Positions 53,227 to 64,000 of a stretch of DNA of 64,000 bases are shown here, one piece after another. The translations under genes were made by a program, and so were the position numbers. Below the pieces are notes generated by a model. It worked only from the letters and a program-made list of their open reading frames with translations. It ran no database searches and had not been told where the DNA came from. Within the stretch, counting starts at the first letter, position 1. The number at the start of each line of letters is the position of its first letter. Origin of the DNA: Pomphorhynchus laevis (Eukaryota > Acanthocephala > Palaeacanthocephala > Echinorhynchida > Pomphorhynchidae); assembly GCA_012934845.2 (NCBI GenBank), contig WNNJ02003798.1, positions 1-64,000 of the forward strand, in the 5' to 3' direction.

Positions 53227-53446
53227 TCAAAAGAATTGTCTCTTCTTATCCGCCATCCTTTTCTTAGCTTGACGGCCTGGTTTCTTATTTTCAGTGAAGC
53301 GTTCCTGTCTACGCTCACGTATAACAGCCGGGTTCTCACAGAAGGGCCTAAAGGACGATCGATTCTTAACATAATTCAAAATTAAAATCAATAACGACAA
53401 TTCTAAGCATACATCTGTCATAGTCGTAGTTTCCGCTTCCAGAGAT
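53227..53446 (-). CDS. ASCC2: ASCC2 terminal exon, two possible acceptors
   Basis: Stop TGA at 53229-53227. Two acceptors keep the phase: before 53446 (cgatttag) or before 53347 (tcctttag). The inner one joins ...NEPVEE directly to PFCENPAVIRERRQER, closest to the human layout. The outer one adds 33 residues, including a hydrophobic LELSLLILIL stretch that is unusual for this region, so I favour 53347. Confidence 0.85.
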
Positions 53447-56400
53447 CTAAATCGAAAAAAATGTCAAGAAAATAGAGGTTTTAAAAACGTTATTTTGAAC
53501 TAAATCAGAATGTTTATACTCGATTTGTTTGATTGATATATTGACAGTCGGATTTTAGAGTAAGAGCTTGATGAGAACACCAACACAGATTTCCAATTTA
53601 ATTAGATTTTACATGAATTTTCAATTTAATTGCATGTGAATAAATATAAAAATTTCAAATATAAAATAAATATAAAAATGTAATAAATATAAAATTTAAT
53701 AAATATAATAATTAAATAATTTACTGATTGTAAATTCAAAATCTTTTTATTTAATAATTTTATATTTAAAAAAAATTTAAATTTGAGATACTGTAAAGAA
53801 TCACTCATTATAACCACTGCTTATTTATGTTATAAAATACAATCAAATATGGTAGTATAGATATAATGATAGAATTGATATGAATGATTATTAACTTTTA
53901 CACTTTTATTAACTCGTCGCTCTTCTTTAGGTTGTATATCGCTAAACTGCAAATGATTCAATAAAATAAATGGTGTTATTGATCAAAGTGATTTGCTAAT
54001 GATCAAAGTTTGTGGACAAACTTTGATCGGTTCGTCCGATATACACTTTATCACAATCCTTACACGGTATTTTGTATATACAACAATGTATGATACATTA
54101 GGCTTTCCTTTAAATATATTATGGAAGTAGTTTTTGTTGTAGAGTATAAGTTCATCAGTATTAGCACTCATGATATTATTCTTAGAAAATCTATTAATTA
54201 TTTTATTCCAACCAACATTTAGAAATGGAAGGTTTGTCCTTTAAATTCATAAATGGTTTAAATCATAAAGTTATTTTACAGCAAACCAATAGTTAATAGT
54301 AGCTCTGGTATTTAAAATGACAATCGGACGGAGTTACATGTTTTTACCCACAAAAAAATAAAAACCTGCAATTCGCTCGCATATACTAAAACTAAATTTG
54401 CACATTAAACTAAATATGAAATATTATAATTATTTATTATAATTATTATATTTATGTGTAATTTAAACATAATATTAATATATTTATAAAAAATGATTAT
54501 TACAAAAAATAAGGTTGTATTGGACCTTTAAAATTCATGTTATTTATTCATTTTTAATAATTTGAATAAAATTAATTTTTATATTATTTTTATTTTCACA
54601 TTATTTTAGTCAATTCTATATAAACTGTAAATTTTCTGTTATTAACAAATAAAAATCAAAATTAAAGGAATGTATGGAAATTCTTTCTGATACCTTTCTT
54701 CTGATATGTTCTTCTGAAATCCTTATTCTGATACAACGTCTATTATTTATTATTCAATTAATAAAAATTGATTTTTATTTTAAATTTCAATTTTTAATTT
54801 TAACTTAATTTAAATTATAAAAAATTTTAAAATAAAATTTTATAAAATCTTAATTTGACAGATTAAGTTTTTTCAAATTGCTTATAGCTAGTCGTGGTGT
54901 ATGTCAAATAAAATAAAATCTTATATAACAATTATTTAATTATTTGTATTTAACCATTTATTATTTATATTTCGATTTTGATTTTGCTAAAAATAAAATT
55001 TTGATTGTGAGCATCTAAGGACAGATGACAGTGAGAATCTTTGATGCTATTAAATATCTTAGCTAATTTGGATATCAATAGATATCAGTTGTTACCCCTT
55101 GATTTAGAACAATTTATAAATAATTTATAAATTATTATAATTTATTATTTATTAATAATGTATAACAATTATTTATTATTTATTTATTATTTAAAATTAT
55201 TTACATATTTAATATTTAATTAATAAATTTTGATTTGGCATTTTTCAATTTTATAATAATATTAAATACGTAGCCTCAGTTATCTGATATGTGCAAATAG
55301 AGAGTTAAAAATTGAGTTTGAGAAACATTGAATTGAAGGTATTAAATTATTAATTTAATGATTAATTAATTTAATTATTAATTTAAGGTATTTAAATTAT
55401 TAATTTAATGAAATCATTAATTTAATGAAATTAATTAATTATATGTAAGGTAAGTCATATACTTGCAATCACTATTGACAATATCATAGATTCAACGGTA
55501 TTTTTGCCATTGATGTAATAATCCGTAGTTATTACATCGTTATTTTAAACGTAAAGTTAAATCAACTCACTCAGGAGTGAATGACGTAATGGGTTAAACT
55601 TATAAAATGACATAATGGGTTTCGTACTTATATTTTGTACTGTATCATAATGATAAAACAATAAAATTTATTATATTTATATTTTAACATTAATCTTCTG
55701 TTTTGATTTGGCTGATTGAATTATAGAAAAATTATTTCCGAAAATTATCCACCTTATGACCTCTGCTATTTATTAGTCAATTCATAAAAATTGATTTTTA
55801 TTTAAATTTCAATTTTTTATTTTTCTTGATATATAACATATAAAATCTCTTAACAATTATTTATTCTTTATTTACTATTTAATTAATAAATTTTGATTTG
55901 GCATTTTTCGATTTTATAATAATATTAAATACGTTACCTTAGTTATCTGATATGTGCAAATAGAGAGAGTTACAAATTGAATTTGAGAAGCATTGAATTG
56001 AAGGTATTAAAAATGAAATCGTATGATCATCTGTAGGTTGAGGAAATTATTTATTTTATTATTTAATTATTAAATTTTGATTTATCATTATTAGTTTTAA
56101 ATTTTATAATTATATTAAATACGTAGCCTCAGTTATCTGTTAGCTGATTCAATTGATTTATTGAAATAGGAGTCAAAGTATTATTAAGTAAAAATTACTT
56201 TTAATTGATAAAATCAGCTTGTGAAAAATCGACATAAACTCCGACTTTTCATAACAAACTTGGGGAATTTAAATCGAGAGCATTGAACAAACTGCAAACT
56301 AATTTATATGAAATAAAGTATATAGTTCATTAAGTATTATTAATAATATTAATTAAATATTTATATTTAACAATATTAATTTAAACGTTTTTTGACGTTT

Positions 56401-59400
56401 GTATTTTCGACAGTAATGCTCTGTCGTATTAGTCAAAATCAGTATCGTCTTGGTTCGAGTATCACTAAGCACTTAAACTCAACAAAAACGCAAAACATTT
56501 AAAATGCTTAGTACGTTCTGTCCTATAGTTGCAGCGTAGACGGTGGAATAGGGTCATCTACAAATGCCACGATTATGGCGATTGAGTGGAAGCCAAATAA
56601 AAAAGGCAGCCTAATACGCGGATTCGGTCGACGGGTTGCGAGCGAAAGTATGTATCTCTGTTATTTATTAGTAAATTCATAAAAATTGATTTTTATTTAA
56701 AATTTCAATTTTTTATTTTTCTTGATATATATCTTTCTTAACAATTATTTATTATTATTTATTTCCTATTTAATTAGTAAATTTTGATTTGACCTTTCAA
56801 TTTTATAATAATATTAAATACGTAGCCTTAGTTATCTGATATGTGCAAATGAAGAGTTAAAAATTGAGTTTGAGAAACATTGAATTAAAGGTATTTAAAA
56901 TGAAATCGTATGATCATCTGTAGATTGAGGAAATAGAAAAACTTTTTTAAAATTATTATTTTTATTATTCTATCATTGCAGTTTTATTCTTTAAATGACT
57001 GGAAAATCATAATTTTAATAATATTTTTTATTATAATTTTTATTTTTGAAAAATAAATCATTAAAATCTTCTAAATAAATTAACGAGTCAAGCCAAGAAA
57101 GCAATTCTCGTTCTCACCACGTTTTATCAAAAATTTGTAACTCGAACATTTAAGGCAACTTACTCTTCAACAGGTTCGTTTACAATCCCACCAGGCATTA
57201 ATTTATTTTCATCAACGGTATCGTCAAAGTCATCATCATACTCTATGTGATTAAGGTTCCGTGGAATGCTCGTTACGGGACTATATTTCTGCAAACTAGC
57301 TAACATCAGTGTCTTCTGTTTTGATGCGAGTGGATTATTTTCAACCACTGGATCTCTAAACATTGCAATAAAAACTCATTAGTAAAAAGTAAGTATCATC
57401 AATCAATACGGAATAATCGAGTAATCTTAAATGGGATATAGGCATCAGTCGCACAGACAAGTAAAGTCAAAAGACGCAAATTTATAAATGGAATGTATTA
57501 TACATTCGGCGCAGATAGACAAATCGAAGTGGATATTCATTAAACGTGTTGCATGAATTTCACCAAAATGCTATACCACAGCCGTGTATATTTTATCGAA
57601 GGTGAATTTATTTTCCGAGTTTCTTCGCCAGACATAAGTCGCTCCAAAACACAGAGAGCAGATTCTTTAAAATAAGAAAAAATTCATAATGGTAAATAGT
57701 CACGATCCTCAAATATTCTCTTCGCCAGTTTATACCAGTTGAATTGGTGGTTCTTCTGAACGACCTCTCGTGTGGAGAATTTCAATTCACGGATATTTCA
57801 ATTTATGGACAAGTACTGTCACACAAGCATTCATGTTCACAACCGTGATGACTCGTGTGTATGTTTCTTCTGTCACGAATTGTGTAAGTTTTTATTACAC
57901 GCATTTGAGTGTTCGGTCCTATCCCATAAATCGTTAAAAGACATAGACAAACTTGGCATTCGTCTGACAATATAAATACCTGACTTTTGAGAACTCATCC
58001 TGTGGACGAAAGTTTAAATTTTCACAATGTTTTTTACATATGTTGTGTTGGCCCAAGCCGAGAGGCGGAGAGGCATTTAATAAATACTTGATAAATCAAA
58101 CATTTTCATATTTTTAAAATTATAACTTTGATTTAAAGTTATATTTTTGTAATGAATAAAAATGTTTAATAACATCTTTTATTTTTAATCAATTTTTATA
58201 TCGTTCAGTGCATTTAAATAAATTTTCAATGCATTTGCAATATAGCCATTGCCAAGTGGAAATGTTTGACCTTAATAAATACAAAATTTGAGGAGTAATT
58301 ATTTGTTAAAACAGTAAATTATTTAGCTTTAATTATCGAAACGATTTAGTACCTCCAAGACTGTCTTTGTAGGTTCGTCTCAAATTCAGATGCTAATGTC
58401 AATCAAGATTAGGGAAAAGGTTTTTCCTGATGTGGAAGATTTAAAGTATCTTATAGTATTGTTCTCGAGAAACGGCAGGAACATCAAGGATATTGAGAAG
58501 CGGATTTGTGCAGCTAACGCATCAAAAACGCAGATTGAGAAGTGGGAGTTGAGTCTCCGTGCGAAGCTTTCGGTTTACCACGCAATCATGTAAGGTTAGG
58601 AATTCGGTCATCCGAGATGGACTCGGAGTAAAGTCGCTGCTTCTCCACATCGAAGAAAGTCAGCTGAGGTGGCTAGGACACGTCCTGATGATATTTAGGG
58701 ATCGCCTTCCTATGAGGGTTTTCCAGGCCGGACTCTCTGGAAAGCGACCTCGAGGTAGACCTCGGTACATATGGATAGATCAAATCTCGAAACTGGAGGA
58801 ATACCGCTTTTGGGTATCTAAAAGAGAACTCTGGTCTGTCGCCCAGGATCGCGATGCCTGAAGTAGTTTGGTTCGCGCACTGCATCTACGACTCGACACT
58901 CGGACAAGTGCTTGACAAGAATATCTTATATTATTATTTGTTTTTTTTCTTGTCAAAAATCGTTGTTGTAATTATAAAGTCGAGATTAAAATGTCAGTTT
59001 TTTGAGGTGTGACCGGTCTTAGCCTTAGAGAAAAGGTCAGGAATTCGATCATCCGAGATGGACTCGGAGTAAAGTCGCTGCTTCTTCACATCGAAGAAAG
59101 TCAGATGAGGTGGCTAGGACACGTCCTGATGATGTTTAGGGATCGCCTTCCTCGGAGGTTTTTCCAGGCCGGACTCTCTGGAAAAAGACCTCGAGGTAGA
59201 CCTCGGTACAAATGGATAGATCAAATCTCAAAACTGGCGGAATCCCGCCTTGGGGTATCTGAAAGAGAACTCTGGTCTGTCGCCGAGGATCGCGATATCA
59301 GGAGTAGCTTGATTCGTGCACTGCCTCCACGACCCGACACCCGGACAAGTGGTTGACAGGAAAAATATTGTATATTGTTTGTTTTTCTAGTCAAGAAATG

Positions 59401-62400
59401 TTTGTTGTTGCTTTGATTAATATCGTTTCATAATTTATCCTGATATTTTTCTAGATATTTTCCATCTGAATAAAAATGAATAGATTGAAAAAAATATGTC
59501 AAAAATCAAATTAAATAAAAATTTACGTATAAATATATTATAATAAAAGTTATGGGAACTATTAAAAATTCAATAATTTAAATAAGATCAAATTCTAAAT
59601 TATTTTTATTCGATTAAAGACACTAACCTTTTACCAATGTGCATAAGATTGGTGTTCACATCGCTGCGATGAAAGATATCAAATTCATCATAATCATAAA
59701 TATTCTTTCTGTTATCAAAAGCGCGATCTAGATCAGTACTTGTATATTCTGTACAATTGTTTTGTTCTGGAATCTCTTCCGTTTGTTCCTTTTGATGAAG
59801 AAGCTTACGTAATGAATCTGGTAAATTATCTTCTAGTATAGCGTTAATCACATTATCTGGAGTTGTTAGCGATTTTAGACAAGTCTATTTAAAAACAAAA
59901 CATTAATAGAAAATAAAAATATTGGAATAGTTGATAATTGGGATAGATTTTATCAAAATATAGAGTTGATTATTTTGATACATTTTATTTATCTAAAGTT
60001 TTAATACTCTTTGAAAAAGAGTTAAATGTTGTGGTTTGCAAACTGAAACGTATTTGAGATTTACACGCTTGAATGCATCGGGTGAGTAAATAAAATCCTG
60101 TCATGCTGCCCGGCAATTACGTCAAATTTTACACAATTTAAATTAAAATCAAGATTAATTTACAATTCTCAACAGGCAAAATAATTTTCCGTTTTTCCTG
60201 TATATCGTCATTAATAATCTGTAAAAAATAATCCGTTTAATTCACTAGAAACGGACAATACAATGCAATATAATACATACAATGCATTATAATAAATCAA
60301 TCCTTTATTATAACTTACATTAAAAGTTTTCAATATTTTATAAATTTTTAAATCATAAAGAGATTGAAAATAATAAAGCCAGTATTATCTGTTCTCATTT
60401 GATTTGTAAATATTAGAAAGTTCACACGAACATTTACAAAAATGTGCTTATCATTAAATTTATATTTGACAAAAAATTTAAAAATATTTATATAATAATT
60501 ATTATATAATATATTAATTACAATAATTAGCTAAATAATTATGCTAGTACAGTTACATAACTATAGTTATAACTACAGTTGTGATATGTAACAACAGTTA
60601 CATATCACACAATACAATAACAATAATATTTTTCGAGTGCTTCCCACTTTAATGAGCATATCATATATAATAAATACTTCGAGTGTCGAATGAACTAATA
60701 GTTTTATTTTTGGATTCATATGGTAATTTCATTCAATTACGTATTAAAATATTAATATTATAATATAAAATGATTTAAATGCAGGATATCAATAAATTTA
60801 TTAATTTTTATCACAGTTATACAATCATAACAGATTTAACTGTTAATAACTTCGAGTGTCGAATGAATTTCGGATTCATATGGCAATGTTCATTCATTTA
60901 CATATTATAATTTTTAATATAATAATACAAATGATTTAAATGCAGGATATCAATAAATTTATAAATTTATATACAATCATGACAGATTACAGAATCGAAT
61001 TAATAGCAATATTTTCAAAAATATAAAAATCAATTAAAGCAAATGTAGATGGAAGGAGGGCTAATTAGCCGCTAAAGAAGGATAACAATTATATTTTTTA
61101 ATAATTTTTGAATATTTATTATTTAAAGAATCATTGGAGCCGGATCAAAGCTAATCTCTGTTGGCATCTTCAGAAAATTACATTAAATTAAAAAAATCTG
61201 ATTAAATTAAATCAAATTGCATTTGATCTAATAATATCAAATTACATTTGATTAAAAATATTTAAAATATAATTGTATAATTGTAATTTTGTAGAATTAT
61301 AATCAAATTTATATATCTAAAAAAGAAACTGACAAAGTATCTTTGTCAGTTTTTTCGAATGCATGACGGATTACATTACATTACAAAAAATATATTATTA
61401 TAACATAATATTATATTTTATATAATGTATAATGTTATAATATAAAATATAATATAGTATATTATAGTATATTATCTGATATATATTATATTTATATTAT
61501 AATATTATTATATTTATATTATATTATATTAATACTAATCTGACTTTTAATATTTCAACTTGTTTTACTTTAGATTTATTTTCACGTCAAGAATGTTCTT
61601 AACTGCAATAATATTACACTATTATCTTTTTTATTAAATACTTTTAAATGTTAAACGATCCAGTTTGTTTTCATTTAAAATGATTAAACTGTGTTGCATT
61701 TCATATGCTAGGTTCGATATGAATTTAACTTAGTTTGAAAAGCATCTATTCTAAACAATTGTCTTCTAGTTCCTCCTGATGACCTCTAATCCGAATTCTG
61801 ATACATATAATTAAATAACGAACCGGTTTAATGTCTAGAATGTTCTTCACTGTTTAAACAAGTATATTTTATTCGAAAAATAATCAAATAAATTCTGTAA
61901 TCAAATAAATTCTGAAGATACTATCGAAATATCAAACAAATTATTTTAATTTGTTTTTTCCCCTTTATATCGTGACAAAAAAATTATTATTTTCAATTTT
62001 CATCTTCAATTTTCTGAAAAAAGAGCTAATAAGCCCCAAAAGAAATTAGATTTAATATTCAATATTAATATTAATAATATTTAATATTAATATTAATATA
62101 ATAATTAAATTTAATATTGTATTTAATTATTATTAAAAGTAAACGTTAGAACGAGTTTTATAAATAAAAATTAAATAATTTCCCCCTTATATCGTGACAA
62201 AAATATTAATTGACGAAAAAATTATTATTTTCTAAAATATAAATTATATTTCAAAAGAAAATAAAATTTAATAATATTTTATTTATTTCAACGATTATGT
62301 AAAAATATATTATCATTTAAAAGTTATGCCACATTACCTCGATAAACTGATCGCTAAGCTCAGGCATCACCTCTTTAACGCAGTTGATAGCTTGAGAATC

Positions 62401-62828
62401 AAAACATACTGGATGAGGCGTAGACTCATCTTGAACGCATTTTGGTGACATGGTGGAATTACTAAAATACAAAGAATTGCCAAAAGCAGCAACTAATTTT
62501 AATTACCTTCTTTCACACTTTTTCAATGACAATAAAATTGATGAAATTGAAAACAAATTATCGTAGGTTGCCATAATTCTGTAACATAAGAAAGATAAAA
62601 TATTGCTTCATTTCATCTAACCGTTTTGTTTGCATCAATTCATTGAAGAACACATACGCGTTCTCTGCGTACGAAGTAGGATCAGCGGATCTACATACAT
62701 CATTGTAATTTAGTAAAATATCAGCAATTAATTACTCGTTTTCAATTTTATCCAGTATTGTTTCCTTTAAGAACTGGTGTAAAAATACGGAAAAATCGTA
62801 TTCCGATCTTTCAAAATTTACAGCTGGA
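53227..62828 (-). CDS. ASCC2: activating signal cointegrator 1 complex subunit 2, C-terminal part, seven exons
   Basis: Exons 62828-62736, 62690-62622, 62578-62507, 62461-62338, 59884-59628, 57355-57164 and 53446 (or 53347)-53227, all in phase. Key matches to human ASCC2: the CUE domain AINCVKEVMPELSDQFIETC then VINAILEDNLPDSLRKLL (human ISQVKDLLPDLGEGFILACL, VINNILEERLAPTLSQL); YDEFDIFHRSDV (NDEFDVFSRDSV); NHIEYDDDFDDTVDENK (YYEDEYDDTYDGNQ); ENPAVIRERRQER and the basic end KKRMADKKRQFF (QDPAVLREKAEAR, RRTMADRKRSKG). The CUE domain binds K63-linked ubiquitin; ASCC2 recruits ASCC3/ALKBH3 and acts in the RQT complex on collided ribosomes. The N-terminal half lies outside the window. Introns 1-3 are 45, 43 and 45 bp; the others are 2.3-3.7 kb. 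Confidence 0.9.
53995..54090 (-). mobile_element. PLE fragment, GIY-YIG start
   Basis: IYKIPCKDCDKVYIGRTDQS on the - strand, the opening of the PLE GIY-YIG nuclease. Inside the large ASCC2 intron (57163-53447 or -53348). Confidence 0.7.
54690..56850. repeat. AT-rich dispersed repeats in ASCC2 intron
   Basis: Several copies of the ...attatttattagtcaattcat and tacgtagcctcagttatctga blocks (about 54730, 55270, 55770, 56120, 56660, 56820). No coding. The stretch 56400-56640 is less AT-rich and unassigned. Confidence 0.65.
57164..57355 (-). CDS. ASCC2: ASCC2 exon with acidic stretch
   Basis: Acceptor atgtttag, donor GAAGA|GTAAGT. DPVVENNPLASKQKTLMLAS, then IEYDDDFDDTVDENKLMPGG. Confidence 0.9.
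58390..58930 (+). mobile_element. APE-type LINE 3' part, copy 1
   Basis: VEDLKYLIVLFSRNGRNIKD and KRICAANAS, KLSVYHAIM are the post-YADD region. After a frame change near 58590 the tail continues: DGLGVKSLLLHIEESQLRWL, GHVLMIFRDRLPMRVFQ, GKRPRGRPRYIWIDQISKLE. Lies in the ASCC2 intron, antisense to the gene. Confidence 0.75.
58931..59008. other. spacer between LINE tails
   Basis: Short AT-rich linker; the two tails are otherwise ~90% alike. Confidence 0.5.
59009..59390 (+). mobile_element. APE-type LINE 3' part, copy 2
   Basis: Second copy of the tail: REKVRNSIIRDGLGVKSLLL, GHVLMMFRDRLPRRFFQ, RGRPRYKWIDQISKLAES, ALPPRPDTRTSG, then stop. Open over 115 codons and less damaged than copy 1. Confidence 0.75.
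59391..59627. other. ASCC2 intron, no gene seen
   Basis: AT-rich; includes the 3' non-coding end of the LINE tail. Confidence 0.4.
59628..59884 (-). CDS. ASCC2: ASCC2 exon with second half of CUE domain
   Basis: Acceptor taaatag, donor AAAAG|GTTAGT. TCLKSLTTPDNVINAILEDN, then YDYDEFDIFHRSDVN and HIGK. Confidence 0.92.
59885..62337. other. ASCC2 intron of 2.45 kb
   Basis: AT-rich with a duplicated block (cttcgagtgtcgaatgaa at about 60678 and 60851, each followed by tatcaataaattta). A PLE half-tail is at 61121-61190, and pieces of the AT-rich dispersed repeat at 61750-61830. Confidence 0.5.
61121..61190 (-). mobile_element. PLE 3' tail, half copy
   Basis: On the - strand CTGAAGATGCCAACAGAG, ATTAGC, then GATCCGGCTCCAATGATTCT, the same tail as at 36186-36377 with an internal loss. 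Confidence 0.55.
62338..62461 (-). CDS. ASCC2: ASCC2 exon with first half of CUE domain
   Basis: Acceptor gtattttag, donor ATCGAG|GTAATG. NSTMSPKCVQDESTPHPVCF, then QAINCVKEVMPELSDQFIE. Confidence 0.9.
62507..62578 (-). CDS. ASCC2: ASCC2 exon, 72 bases
   Basis: Bounded by 43- and 45-bp introns. MATYDNLFSISSILLSLKKC; phase consistent at both ends. Confidence 0.72.
62622..62690 (-). CDS. ASCC2: ASCC2 exon, 69 bases
   Basis: Bounded by 45- and 43-bp introns. SADPTSYAENAYVFFNELMQ; phase consistent. Confidence 0.72.
62736..62828 (-). CDS. ASCC2: ASCC2 exon, 93 bases, first in window
   Basis: Acceptor tttatttag. PAVNFERSEYDFSVFLHQFL, then KETILDKIEN, donor GA|GTAATT. Upstream exons must lie beyond 64000. 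Confidence 0.72.
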
Positions 62829-62859
62829 CTAAATAAAAAACTATGACTTCTAATTGATA

Positions 62860-64000
62860 ATCAACAATTTAAAACATCCGTTGTATAAGTTTTAAATGTG
62901 CACAACAATATATTATAGGAAAACATACGATATATAATTTCATAACCAAAATATACAATTTTTGTTTTACAATATCAGTCAAATAGCAGCACTGATTTTT
63001 TGTAAAACCAAAGTTAATTTAAAATTTTATAATAATTTTATAATCTTATAATCATATAATAAAATAGAGATATCATTAAATGCAATTATTTAATCCAAAT
63101 CACGATCGATATAAGAAAACATTCGATATTATTATCAAGTAAATAATTGAAATTTTAATGTATTTTCCATATGTATTATTGATTTGCTTTTTTAATAATT
63201 ATCAATAATTATTATGTTATTGAATTAATTATTAATTATAACGTTATATAAATATATTATATAAAATCTAATATTTTTTTATTAATCTTTATTTTTATTT
63301 ATATATTGTATAAAATACATAAAATATCAAATACTTTGCTTTCCCGGTAATACAAACCTATGTCGTGTCAATAATGAAACTATGCATTGTTGATACGACA
63401 TTAATATATTTCTCCTTATTTTCAATCAAGTTTGATGATTTTCCATATAATATTAAATATAATACATAAGATAATAAAACGTCCGTTGTATAAATTTAAA
63501 ATGTGCACAACATTATAATTTAAGAAAGCATTCGATGTATAATTTCATAACCAAATATACAATTTTTGTTTTACAATATCAGTCAAATAGCAGCACTGAT
63601 TTTTTGTAAAACCAAAGTTAATTTAAAATTTTATAATAATTTTATAATCTTATAATCATATAATAAAATAGAGATGTCATTAAATGCAATTATATAATCC
63701 AAATCACGATCGATATAAGAAAACATTCGATATTATTATCAAGTAAATAATTGAAATTTTAATGTATTTTCCATATGTATTATTGATTTGCTTTTTTAAT
63801 AATTATCAATAATTATTATGATCAACAATTATTATTAATCAACAATTTTCAGCAAGTTTTTTCTTATAATGTAGAATTATACATCAACAAAATATTATTA
63901 AACATTTATTCAAACTAATAAGCGAAAACTTTTTACAATATAAATCTTGACTAAAAATTCACTTTAACTCATTTTGATGACTTCCACATCTTATTCTAAT
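62860..64000. repeat. ~600-bp long repeat in tandem, with AT-rich repeat end
   Basis: Block starting gttgtataa(g/a)ttttaaatgt (62880) returns at 63483 with about 95% identity, and a third copy is at 52328. The order of sub-blocks is the same in all. The last 130 bases are a further copy of the dispersed repeat (compare 51690-51790). No ASCC2 exon was found here. Confidence 0.75.

Noticed and set aside
57772-57975. ORF of 67 codons with several Cys and His
   Set aside because: Lies in an ASCC2 intron on the other strand; the Cys/His spacing fits no finger I know.
1-64000. CRISPR array, bacterial operons or prokaryotic origin
   Set aside because: Spliced animal genes and non-LTR retroelements throughout; direct repeats lack spacer structure.

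Overview
The window is animal nuclear DNA. It is very AT-rich (about 70% or more by eye), has spliced genes with GT-AG introns, and is packed with non-LTR and Penelope-like retroelements. Three conserved animal genes could be read: MED31 (one exon, + strand, 13508-13849), RABAC1/PRA1 (five exons, - strand, 35902 to 21949, complete) and the C-terminal part of ASCC2 (seven exons, - strand, 62828 to 53227; its 5' exons lie beyond the right edge). ASCC2 has three introns of 43-45 bp upstream and introns of 2-4 kb downstream. Together with the LINE types and the many hammerhead-like motifs, this points to a flatworm, perhaps a trematode. That is an inference, not proof.

Layout. 1-3.7 kb: an AT-rich dispersed repeat interrupted by a nearly whole-length LINE reverse transcriptase (809-3235). 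5.8-7.4 kb: two head-to-head Penelope-like element (PLE) fragments and a duplicated LINE scrap. 7.4-11.5 kb: a long CR1-like LINE on the - strand with PHD-finger ORF1, endonuclease and reverse transcriptase. 12-15.4 kb: two pieces of a retroelement C-terminal domain that looks like a restriction-like endonuclease, flanking MED31. 16.8-19.9 kb: PLE 3' ends, a tandem dimer of a tRNA-like unit carrying a hammerhead-type core, and a PLE with RT tail and GIY-YIG domain. 20.5-36 kb: the RABAC1 gene, whose introns hold PLEs, CR1 ORF1 pieces and tandem repeats with hammerhead-like cores. 36-38.3 kb: inverted PLE tails and a probable LIM-domain terminal exon. 38.3-43.4 kb: CR1 and other LINE fragments, one LINE bracketed by long inverted repeats. 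44-47 kb: tandem repeats and a dense array of the AT-rich repeat. 50.4-50.6 kb: a small unrecognised ORF. 53-63 kb: ASCC2 with repeats and LINE tails in its introns. 63-64 kb: near-identical copies of a ~600 bp repeat.

The host genes have unrelated housekeeping roles: transcription (Mediator), Rab/prenyl traffic in the Golgi, and ribosome quality control or ASCC signalling. The most unusual signal is self-cleaving-RNA-like structure. Hammerhead cores occur in at least four sequence contexts. A separate pseudoknot-like core recurs in the AT-rich dispersed repeat with compensatory base changes between copies. All RNA structures and splice sites were worked out by eye; no alignments or folding were run.
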